From Desulfococcaceae bacterium HSG9 (lineage in GTDB: Bacteria > Desulfobacterota > Desulfobacteria > Desulfobacterales > JAUCGF01), in contig JAUCGF010000079.1 in NCBI GenBank assembly GCA_030378005.1, positions 1-64,000 of the forward strand: DNA of 64,000 nucleotides, written 5' to 3'. A model generated the notes under the pieces. It searched no databases. It was not told where the DNA came from and worked only from the letters and a program-made list of their open reading frames with translations. The position numbers and the translations under genes were made by a program. Below are positions 51,406-59,145 of the stretch, piece by piece; within the stretch, counting starts at the first letter, position 1, and every line of letters starts with the position of its first letter.

Positions 51406-52419
51406 ATGGAAGCCTGTCTTTACGAATCTTTGGCAGATATGAAAGTTCGGTGTAACCTTTGTTATCATCGCTGCACCATTAAAAAAGGCAAAAGAGGACT
51501 GTGCCAGGTGCGTGAAAACCGTAACGGTGTTTTGAACACTTTGGTTTATAAAAAGATTATCGCCCGGCATATCGACCCGATTGAAAAAAAGCCGCTCTAT
51601 CACCTGAGTCCGGGGAGCCGTTCCTATTCTGTCGCCACGGTTGGCTGTAATTTTAAATGCCGCTTTTGCCAGAATGCGGATATCGCTCAGATGCCTTCGG
51701 ATCGCAACGGTATGATCGTTGGCGATCATATAACGCCGCAGTCAATTGCAGACGACGCCGTGAAAAGCGGATGTGCCACCATCGCTTACACCTATACTGA
51801 GCCAACAGTTTATTTTGAACTGGCCTTGGATATTTCTAAAATTGCCCATGACCAGGGTATCCGTAACGTATTTGTTACCAACGGTTACATGACGCCTGAA
51901 GCGTTAGACCTGATAAGTCCTTATCTGGATGCCGCCAATGTGGATTTAAAAGCGTTTAATGATGACTTTTATAAAAAGATGTGCGGCGCACGTCTGGAAA
52001 ATGTCAAAACCACACTCAAACAGATGAAAGCCCAAGGCGTATGGGTGGAAGTTACGACGCTGCTGATTCCGGGACTCAATGATAATAAAGAGGATCTTCA
52101 ACAATTGGCCGCTTTTCTTGCAGATTCGCTGGGGCCGGAAACCCCGTGGCATATTAGCCGTTTTCATCCGACCTATAAACTGCAAGATAGGCCGCCCACG
52201 CCGGTGCAAACACTGACCGCTGCCCGCAAAATCGGTATCCAGGCGGGTTTAAGATATGTTTACACCGGCAATGTTCTTGGTGGATCCGGTGCTGATACGT
52301 TCTGCTGGAATTGTGGGGCGCTGCTGATCAACCGTCATGGGTTTCAAATCACTCAAAACCGAATCGAAAATGGTCAATGTGCATTTTGCCATACAAAAAT
52401 TGATGGTTTGAGATTGTAG
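51406..52419 (+). CDS. amrS: AmmeMemoRadiSam system radical SAM enzyme
   Basis: A 337-residue radical SAM enzyme of the PFL-activase-like AmmeMemoSAM type. MKVRCNLCYHRCTIKKGKRG opens it, the cluster motif C81/C85/C88 sits in VGCNFKCRFCQN, followed by YTYTEPTVYFE, NVDLKAFNDDFYKKMCGA, and a C-terminal Cys pair region (FCWNCGALL, CAFCHTKIDG). The AmmeMemo partners (AmmA/AmmB) are not adjacent. Function is not established; a peptide- or protein-modifying role has been proposed for the family. CAAGGAG precedes the ATG. Confidence 0.9.
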   Translation: MEACLYESLADMKVRCNLCYHRCTIKKGKRGLCQVRENRNGVLNTLVYKKIIARHIDPIEKKPLYHLSPGSRSYSVATVGCNFKCRFCQNADIAQMPSDRNGMIVGDHITPQSIADDAVKSGCATIAYTYTEPTVYFELALDISKIAHDQGIRNVFVTNGYMTPEALDLISPYLDAANVDLKAFNDDFYKKMCGARLENVKTTLKQMKAQGVWVEVTTLLIPGLNDNKEDLQQLAAFLADSLGPETPWHISRFHPTYKLQDRPPTPVQTLTAARKIGIQAGLRYVYTGNVLGGSGADTFCWNCGALLINRHGFQITQNRIENGQCAFCHTKIDGLRL

Positions 52420-52424
52420 ATAAA

Positions 52425-52913
52425 ATGAATAATTTGCAATCACAAGAAATTTTATCAAAAGAGCTACGCACACTCAGATTCATTTGGTGGGCGATGTTGG
52501 GTTCATTGGCGGTTTATCTTTTTGTTTGTCTTCAGTTTGAAGATGTGCTTCACAATCCACAGGGGCTGGAATTACCGTTAGACATGATTAAAAACGTCCT
52601 TTGTATTGTAGTTGCTATTGAAATTTTGCTTGTTTCTTTCTTTCGTCGTTTTATACTCAAAGCCGTGCAGAAAAATGATGCAACCAAGCATTCAAATGCA
52701 AATCCGTTGGCTCGCTATACACTTATCGTGGTCATCTCCTTAGCGATAGCTGATAGCATTGGTATTTATGGCTTGGTGTTATTTATGATAGGCGCAGATT
52801 TTCAAATACTATATATTTTTTTATTTTTAGCGGCACTGATGATGTTCTGGCATCGTCCGAAAGTTAAGGAATATGAAGAGTTGGTGAACAATATGCGCAA
52901 CAGTGCCGAATAA
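52425..52913 (+). CDS. Small multi-pass membrane protein
   Basis: A 162-residue protein with four likely membrane segments (FIWWAMLGSLAVYLFVCL, DMIKNVLCIVVAIEILLVSF, YTLIVVISLAIADSIGIYGL, VLFMIGADFQILYIFLFLAA). The start is five bases after the amrS stop, so it is probably co-transcribed. No conserved motif was recognised; function unknown. Confidence 0.7.
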   Translation: MNNLQSQEILSKELRTLRFIWWAMLGSLAVYLFVCLQFEDVLHNPQGLELPLDMIKNVLCIVVAIEILLVSFFRRFILKAVQKNDATKHSNANPLARYTLIVVISLAIADSIGIYGLVLFMIGADFQILYIFLFLAALMMFWHRPKVKEYEELVNNMRNSAE

Positions 52914-52968
52914 GTACTTGGACAAAAATTTTTCGGGATTTTAGGGTGTTCCTGCATTTATCTGATGA

Positions 52969-53193
52969 TTAGCTTGGGAACGATGATTTGTTGTAATGGT
53001 GAACAAATAACCAAATTGCTCCGACATGATTTTCAAGTTTTTTTGAAAACGAAAGAGTCTTTCGAACCAAGTGTGACACCCTTTGTCGCATTGTATTGTT
53101 GAATCGCTCGATGTGATTTGCCAGCCCGGTTTCCTTTATTAAAACAGAATTATAAAGAGGCTTGTGAAAATACTGAATTGAAAATGGGACGAC
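52969..53193 (-). pseudogene. IS1-family transposase C-terminal fragment
   Basis: On the minus strand the frame reads PFSIQYFHKPLYNSVLIKE, TGLANHIERFNNTMRQRVSH, LVRKTLSFSKKLENHVGAIW and ends LFVHHYNKSSFPS at TAA. The HIERxNNTxRQRxxxLVRKTLSFSK and HHYN words are those of IS1 InsB. Only the last 75 residues remain and no start exists. The rest of the gap to 53303 holds a short TAACGT/CCCTAC repeat word and nothing else. Confidence 0.75.
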
Positions 53194-53303
53194 ATCCTCT
53201 TACTCTGTTATTTGAATATCCGCGCGTTACGTTACGGCTGACGCCTAACGCACCCTACAATCTGATATTCCTTTAGTAGTCTGCCCTTGTTTTGAAACAG
53301 CGG

Positions 53304-54728
53304 TCAAATCTTACGCCATGCCAAAATAAGATTGCGGAAAAGATAGTATCCTAAAGAAACTTCGCGGCCTTTTACACGGGCAACGCCGCGCATACCATCA
53401 ATAAAATTCGATGTAAGCTCCGGATTTGTCACATTTAAGGCCATTCTGATAATATAACTGAACTGACCGGTCTCGGAAAGCACCGGTTTGGGACTGATTG
53501 AAACAATTGTGCCGTTGATAGCTGTTTCTGGCAGGGTGTGCAGGTACAGCGTGACCCAATTAGAATTCAGAGGTTGTTCGCGTAGGACAACGGCATCCGC
53601 TTCGTTTAACCATATTTTGGCGAACGGTTTACCGGGCCTGATAATTTCAAACAATTTTTCACCCGCGGAAACTGACCTTCCCATGAGTTTTGCTTGTTCT
53701 TCAATAACTAAACGGCCGCTGTATTCAGCCATAACCGGGCTTTGGGAAAGATACCATTTGATTTTATCGATGTCGATCTGCTGTTTCTGCTGTTTGATTT
53801 TAAGCAGTTCGATTTTTCCGCGCTGTTTGGCGTCACGAAAAGATTCCTGACGAATCAAATCTAATTCGGCGCTGATTTCATCATATTTTTTGCGCGCATC
53901 CGCCAGTTCAAATTGCAACTTGGCGATGTCATAAATGATCACGGCATCATCTTTGGTGATATCATCGCCGTTTTTGAAATACGATTCGGATAAAACGCCG
54001 CCAAATGGCGCATATTGCATAAAAATATTTTCAGGAACCAGTTCAAAATCCGCCGCAATATTCTGATGGGTGCGGCCAAATACAAGCGCAAGGACAAACA
54101 CAATCAAAATTACACCCAACATTTTAAGAGGTGTGATTCTGCGGCGTGCTTTTAATGCTGTCAGTGTTATTTTGCTTTTACGTTGTAGCAGTGACCAAAG
54201 AGCTTCGCTGTAATGCTGGGCCAAAAGAAATAAAAGCCCTTGGGCCGCTTCTTTTGAGTTATCTTTAAATTCGAGCATCCATAAGAAAAGATTGCTGTCG
54301 GGTTCATTGCTTCGCGGCGCTTGCATTGGAATCAGATAAATCCGGCCAGGGAAGGTTTCTTTAAAATAGGCATGGGCGTTATACGTTTTTTTTGAAGCGT
54401 TATGACGTTTCAGGGTTTCGTCATCTACGAACAGCGGTTGTTTAAGGGCATGAAAAGAGCGTAACAGATTGCGCACCTGAATGCAGTATTCGGAATTGGC
54501 ATTGACCTCACTTTGCCCCATGACAGCGATAACATTCGGGCGCGCTGTACGCATATCAATCAGGCAGGCGCGGTCATAAGGGGCAATGTGGCGGCTGTTA
54601 TTCAAAATATGGCTGAAAAGCGCATCCGGGCTGTCTTTTTGAAAGGCTTCATGTCCTAAACGGATAATTGCTGATAAAACATTGATTTTACCTTTGAGTT
54701 CTTTTAATTTATCAGAATAATCGTCCAT
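53304..54728 (-). CDS. HlyD-type membrane-fusion protein with GAF-like N-terminal domain
   Basis: A 474-residue protein. The cytoplasmic N-terminal ~180 residues (FSHILNNSRHIAPYDRACLI, RIYLIPMQAPRS, LFLWMLEFKD) resemble a GAF-like sensor domain. One membrane helix (KMLGVILIVFVLALVFG) leads to a periplasmic lipoyl/coiled-coil adaptor: AELDLIRQESFRDAKQRGK, SGRLVIEEQAKLMGRSVSAG, LNEADAVVLREQ. A sensor-adaptor fusion is unusual. It is the second of two adaptors, with a TolC upstream, but no pump ATPase or RND gene is present. ATG 54728 is used; the 5' extension lies in a repetitive GTGAAACGTGAAGCGTGAA tract. Confidence 0.75.
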   Translation of the reverse strand: MDDYSDKLKELKGKINVLSAIIRLGHEAFQKDSPDALFSHILNNSRHIAPYDRACLIDMRTARPNVIAVMGQSEVNANSEYCIQVRNLLRSFHALKQPLFVDDETLKRHNASKKTYNAHAYFKETFPGRIYLIPMQAPRSNEPDSNLFLWMLEFKDNSKEAAQGLLFLLAQHYSEALWSLLQRKSKITLTALKARRRITPLKMLGVILIVFVLALVFGRTHQNIAADFELVPENIFMQYAPFGGVLSESYFKNGDDITKDDAVIIYDIAKLQFELADARKKYDEISAELDLIRQESFRDAKQRGKIELLKIKQQKQQIDIDKIKWYLSQSPVMAEYSGRLVIEEQAKLMGRSVSAGEKLFEIIRPGKPFAKIWLNEADAVVLREQPLNSNWVTLYLHTLPETAINGTIVSISPKPVLSETGQFSYIIRMALNVTNPELTSNFIDGMRGVARVKGREVSLGYYLFRNLILAWRKI

Positions 54729-54806
54729 AAATGATTCCCGGTTGCGGGTGTGAAGTATGTAGCGTGAAACGTGAAGCGTGAATATACTTATCACGTTTCT
54801 GAAAAA

Positions 54807-55610
54807 TTATTCAATCAGCACGCCGGACATGCCAGGCGCCAAACTTTTGTTTTTGTTATCTAAAACCGCTTTGACTTCGAAGGTGCGGCTGCCCGGATCG
54901 ATCACACCTGCAATTTCATAAACTGTGCCTTCATGTTCGACGCCGGTTTCATCAATTCTGAACTTCATTTTAGCGCCTGTTTTAATAGCGTTGATCTGAG
55001 ATGAAGGCAGGTGCATAAAAGCCAGCAGTTTATGGACGTCAATAATTTCCATCACGGGCTGGCCTGTTTTGACAAATTCATGTTCCAAAATTATTTTAGT
55101 GATAAGTTTTCCGGCAAAAGGTGCTGTGATATTGCAGAAATTAACGTTAATCCGGGCCATTTTCAAATTCGCCCGCACCAAGAGTAGTTTGGACTTGGCT
55201 ATCTCATTATCCAGTTTACTACGTTCCAGTTCCTGATTGCCTAATGCGCCATCTTGATATAACCCCATGTTACGTCGGTATACTTTTTCACTGAATCTGA
55301 GTTGGGTTTCGGCCTCCAGTAGCGCCGCTTCAGCCTTTAAGAGTATCTGGCGATATTGACCGCTGTCAAGTTTTACAATGGAAGCGCCTTTGGCAAAATT
55401 TTCACCCGGTTTATAACTATACCGGGTAATAACCGAATCAATACGCGACGCGATGACGGCTTTGCGATAGGGAAAAAGAACAATTTTGGTTGCCAGATCG
55501 TTTTCATCACTTGCCGTATATGCACTCACTGAAAAGAGTAACAAACAAAACACAGATAACAAAAATGTAACAATGCACCGGCCTGATGGTTTAATCTTTC
55601 GTTTTAACAT
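54807..55610 (-). CDS. Efflux/secretion periplasmic adaptor (HlyD family)
   Basis: A 267-residue adaptor. Signal/anchor RCIVTFLLSVFCLLLFSVSA, then barrel-sandwich IDSVITRYSYKPGENFAKGA, the coiled-coil RQILLKAEAALLEAETQLRF, SKLLLVRANLKMARINVNFC, ITAPFAGKLITKI and a C-terminal domain ending LAPGMSGVLIE. It links an inner-membrane pump to TolC. AAAAGGAAAAAATT precedes the ATG at 55610. It lies 79 bases upstream of the GAF-adaptor gene in the same direction. Confidence 0.85.
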   Translation of the reverse strand: MLKRKIKPSGRCIVTFLLSVFCLLLFSVSAYTASDENDLATKIVLFPYRKAVIASRIDSVITRYSYKPGENFAKGASIVKLDSGQYRQILLKAEAALLEAETQLRFSEKVYRRNMGLYQDGALGNQELERSKLDNEIAKSKLLLVRANLKMARINVNFCNITAPFAGKLITKIILEHEFVKTGQPVMEIIDVHKLLAFMHLPSSQINAIKTGAKMKFRIDETGVEHEGTVYEIAGVIDPGSRTFEVKAVLDNKNKSLAPGMSGVLIE

Positions 55611-55692
55611 AATTTTTTCCTTTTTACTGTACAATCCTGAATAGTGCTAGTATATATCATTAAATAGTAATTTTTGACAAGGAGTGATTTTA

Positions 55693-55962
55693 ATGAGTGA
55701 CGAAAAAGAGATTTATGTAGATGGTATTGGGAAAGTGCATTTTGTGGGCGGCATGGTGCGGTTTGATATGGTAACGCTTAAACCGAACGAAGATGGGAGC
55801 AATCGTGAGCCTGTGCCTGAATTTAAACAACGGATTATTATGCCGCCGAACGGTTTGTTAGGCATGTACAACACGATGAAACAATTTATTGATCAGTTGG
55901 TTGATGCCGGTGTATTGCGCAAAACTAAAAAGGCACCCGCGCCAAAGAAGAAACTTCACTAG
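55693..55962 (+). CDS. Small conserved-looking hypothetical protein
   Basis: An 89-residue soluble protein: IYVDGIGKVHFVGGMVRFDM, then RIIMPPNGLLGMYNTMKQFI and a lysine-rich tail (KTKKAPAPKKKLH). Strong AAGGAG upstream of the ATG at 55693. The two-motif layout suggests a real family, not identified. It points away from the adaptor gene and toward the tolC-like gene, which is convergent. Confidence 0.65.
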   Translation: MSDEKEIYVDGIGKVHFVGGMVRFDMVTLKPNEDGSNREPVPEFKQRIIMPPNGLLGMYNTMKQFIDQLVDAGVLRKTKKAPAPKKKLH

Positions 55963-56017
55963 CGGATGCCATAACGATGAAAATTCTAAAATTCAAATTG
56001 TACAAATTATTCAGGCG

Positions 56018-58102
56018 TTAATCCTCATTACCCTTAACAATCTGATCAAGCATTAATTGAAATGCGGGTGAAGTGTAAGAGGGAGGCGCATTCGATGATG
56101 CGGGTTTATTTTTTTCCTGTTCGTTATAGTAGAGCGGTTCAACAGCGTCATCAAACCCCGGTGACGGCTCCTCCGTTTGCTTTTCAGGTGTAATATCCTC
56201 ATTTGCTATTTCCTTTGACGGACTTGGTGGAAATTGCGCAGATTGTACTTGAACACCGCCGGAATTATCCTTCTTGGTATTATCCAGCATAAAATCAAAA
56301 GACGACGTCGGCTGTGGCGATACTGACGGTTCTGCATAAGTTAAGGATTGGTTTTCAGACGTAATCGGCTTTTCCGCTGTCTCTTCAGAAGGGCTTTCGG
56401 GAGATCGGGACGGCATTGCTTTATTTTCGCTGGGGATATCATGGTTAATGCCATCCAGCATAAATCCAAAGGCGGTGTCCTGTTGGTTGCTGACAGGTAT
56501 CTCTATCTCTTCCTCTTCAGAAGGACTTTCGAGAGATCGGGGCGGCATTGCTTTATTGTCGCTGGGAATATCATGGTTAATGTCATCTATCATAAAACTA
56601 AAGGCGGTGTCCTGTTGATTGCTGACAGGCTCTGTTTTGACAAATTGGGCCGCTTCCATTTCAGGAAGAATCCTGCGCGCCCGATTCAACACCGGTTCAT
56701 CCAAAGACTCAAGTCCAACTGCGTTCAACAGGCGGTAATATGCCAGATAATAATTTGACAATGACTGAGTACGTTCAAAAAAAGTTTCGGCAGTCTCCAA
56801 TTCATATTTTAATAAATCTAAAGAGGAAAGCGAGCCGCCAGCCTGTGCTCTGGGACGCGCGGCTTCGAGACGTTGCTGATCAAGATTGAACAGTTCTTCA
56901 GCCAATTCGTAACGTGACTTTACTTCAATAAGATTGGCATGAGCAATACGTACCTGGGCCATAATACCAATGGAAAGCGCTATGGTTCGGGTTGCTATCT
57001 CTTTCAACTGGATTTCCAGAGCGTTGTAATTATAAATTTCTGAGGGCAGTTTCAATAAATTGTAAACGCTGCCTAAAGCGATATCCCACCAGCTTTGGTT
57101 ATATAAAAATTGGTTGGAAGAATCGGTGAAATTGGCAAAAAGGCGTACATTGGGAAACATCATCAGCATGCTTTTACGCGCTTCAACCGCGGTAATATGA
57201 CTTTCGATATCTAATTGAAAGAGTTCAGGGCGTTCATCCAGGGCAATTTGCTCAAGAACCTCAATCTCCGGTACTGCGATAATATTTAATTTTTTGAGAA
57301 CCGCGGTGTCAACGCTGAGTTCATTGACCGGTGCAAATCCCATAAGAGAGCTTAATTCGATACAGGCATTTTCATAGCTTCGGCGGTGTTTTTTTAATTG
57401 TTGTTTAAGTTTTTTCAATGCTTTTATTTTTGTTAACGCTTTCAACGGGCCTATTCTTTTACTGGCGCGCAATTGACCGATTAGCGCTTCGGCTTCTTCC
57501 GATCTTTCAATCAGGTCCTTGATAGTTGACATCTCATATTGGAAGCTTGCCACCCGGAAATAGGCTTTGGCCACATCCAGCATAAGATTTTGTGCTGTGC
57601 GCCGCCGCTGTTTTTCCTCTTGCAGCGCTTTATCGCTCTCCTGGATAGAACTATAATAGGACAGGCCGAAATCAAGGATACCGAACATCAGTTCCATGCT
57701 GTAACGGGTTTCATCCATTTCTGAGCTTTTACTCGGTTCCAGTGTTTGAATGCCGGTAGTGATGGATTCACTGCGGGAGCCCGGTTCGTTATCGCGTGAA
57801 CCTGTCCGATAATTCAGGTTCAAATCCGGAAGCATTCCCATGACAGCGGCAGTTTTACGTTCATCCAAAATAGCCTGTTGTAATTCAGCGGCTTTCAGAT
57901 CAAGATTCTGAGTCAAGGCCATTTTGATACACCATTGGAGAGTGTGCATTTCATCATTCGGAACCGTGCGGTTTCTGATCTGGCTGATATGGATTTGGGC
58001 GTTTTGCAGACGTTGTTGACGGAAATCAATCGTTTTTTCGCATCCGGTCAGAACAACGATGATTAACAAGAAAAGTATCCGGCGGGGTAGAGGCAGCGAC
58101 AT
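56018..58102 (-). CDS. TolC-family outer-membrane lipoprotein with repeat-bearing C-terminal tail
   Basis: A 694-residue protein. Lipobox in FLLIIVVLTGCEKT; TolC-like helices span about residues 60-480 (LDLKAAELQQAILDERKTAA, LLKLPSEIYNYNALEIQL, QAGGSLSSLDLLKYELETAE). After about residue 493 comes a 200-residue Pro/Ser/Glu-rich tail absent from normal TolC. It carries four copies of a short motif, (A/S)F-x-(F/L)-M-(L/I)-D-x-(I/T), near residues 500, 544, 601 and 679; the first two lie in a 44-residue duplication. The motif ends the protein (FQLMLDQIVKGNED). AAGGAAATC precedes the ATG. Confidence 0.8.
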   Translation of the reverse strand: MSLPLPRRILFLLIIVVLTGCEKTIDFRQQRLQNAQIHISQIRNRTVPNDEMHTLQWCIKMALTQNLDLKAAELQQAILDERKTAAVMGMLPDLNLNYRTGSRDNEPGSRSESITTGIQTLEPSKSSEMDETRYSMELMFGILDFGLSYYSSIQESDKALQEEKQRRRTAQNLMLDVAKAYFRVASFQYEMSTIKDLIERSEEAEALIGQLRASKRIGPLKALTKIKALKKLKQQLKKHRRSYENACIELSSLMGFAPVNELSVDTAVLKKLNIIAVPEIEVLEQIALDERPELFQLDIESHITAVEARKSMLMMFPNVRLFANFTDSSNQFLYNQSWWDIALGSVYNLLKLPSEIYNYNALEIQLKEIATRTIALSIGIMAQVRIAHANLIEVKSRYELAEELFNLDQQRLEAARPRAQAGGSLSSLDLLKYELETAETFFERTQSLSNYYLAYYRLLNAVGLESLDEPVLNRARRILPEMEAAQFVKTEPVSNQQDTAFSFMIDDINHDIPSDNKAMPPRSLESPSEEEEIEIPVSNQQDTAFGFMLDGINHDIPSENKAMPSRSPESPSEETAEKPITSENQSLTYAEPSVSPQPTSSFDFMLDNTKKDNSGGVQVQSAQFPPSPSKEIANEDITPEKQTEEPSPGFDDAVEPLYYNEQEKNKPASSNAPPSYTSPAFQLMLDQIVKGNED

Positions 58103-58189
58103 TTTTAGATTTCCTTTAGCGGGACAGAAACATGAATCGTTTATGTTTCTTTAAATTAGCTCAAAAATAGTTCACACATTTTTTATGTA

Positions 58190-58218
58190 AAACGATTTTA
58201 CAAATCGTTCTACGTTTT
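58190..58218. terminator. AACGATTT-TAC-AAATCGTT hairpin
   Basis: AACGATTT (58191-58198) and AAATCGTT (58202-58209) pair perfectly around a three-base loop, and a T-run (TTTTTT) follows. It lies in the 384-base gap between the response-regulator gene end and the TolC start. The remaining gap DNA (58219-58486) shows no gene or repeat that I can support. Confidence 0.6.
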
Positions 58219-58486
58219 TTATATGTGTAAACATAAAAAGTGTTTGATGGCAAATCAAAAGCACCCACACTTTAATTTTTAAAGCAAAGACCAATTAAAG
58301 TCAATATTTTTTAAAATATACTTCAGAGTGCGGATTCAATAAATTGGGCGGAAATTACGAAGGATTCATTGATACATTATAAATAATTCTGCACCCAAAT
58401 ATTATAGTTGCAATGTGCTAAAAAAGGCGAGAAACTATTTTTTTGGGTTGTTTTTTTGAATACCGGGTTACCCAAGCGTCATATCT

Positions 58487-59140
58487 TTAACTTGCAGTTT
58501 TCGCTTTCCACCGTATATACCAATCCTGATTGCCATAAAGCGCGTCCGAACAATCGGGGCACAAACCATGGCTAAATAATACATCGGAGCGGCTCGAAAA
58601 ATATTGTTCCAATTGATTCCAATAACCCTCGTCATCCTTTATTTTCTTGCAATTGGTGCATATAGGCAACAAACCTGTCAGCGTTTTGATGTTGTCAAGG
58701 GCTTCTTGTAACTGGTCATTGCGCTCTTCAAGTTTGTCATTTTTTTCTTGAAGCTGTTTTTGCAATGAACGGATAGTCAGATGGGTGGTAACCCGCGCTA
58801 AAACCTTTTCAACTTGCAACGGCTTGGTAATGTAGTCAACAGCACCTAGTTCCAATCCTTTGACTTCATCAGATGAATCTGTCAGGGCGGTCATAAAGAC
58901 GACTGGAATACTGCACGTTTTGAAATTGGCCTTGAGGCGACGGCAGATTTCAAAACCATCCGCACCAGGCATCAAAATATCAAGCAAAATGATGTCCGGT
59001 TTAACCTTATTGACCGCTTTCAGGGCCGATTCGCCATCAGTGTCAACTAACACTTTGAATCCTTTAGTCTCCAAATAGTTAAATAACAGACCTAAATTGG
59101 TCGGATTATCGTCAATAATCAATATGGTTTCTTCAGACAT
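58487..59140 (-). CDS. Response regulator with coiled coil and Cys-rich C-terminal domain
   Basis: A 217-residue protein. A receiver domain (1-120) has the acidic pair in ILIIDDNPTN, phospho-Asp54 in ILLDILMPGADG, Thr in VFMTALTDS and Lys in YITKPLQVE. Then comes a coiled coil (SLQKQLQEKNDKLEERNDQL) and a short domain with CTNCKKIKDDEGYW and GLCPDCSDAL, four cysteines that may bind a metal. This end is recurrent in deltaproteobacterial regulators. No DNA-binding or enzymatic domain is seen. It starts five bases after the hybrid kinase stop. Confidence 0.88.
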   Translation of the reverse strand: MSEETILIIDDNPTNLGLLFNYLETKGFKVLVDTDGESALKAVNKVKPDIILLDILMPGADGFEICRRLKANFKTCSIPVVFMTALTDSSDEVKGLELGAVDYITKPLQVEKVLARVTTHLTIRSLQKQLQEKNDKLEERNDQLQEALDNIKTLTGLLPICTNCKKIKDDEGYWNQLEQYFSSRSDVLFSHGLCPDCSDALYGNQDWYIRWKAKTAS

Positions 59141-59145
59141 AATTA

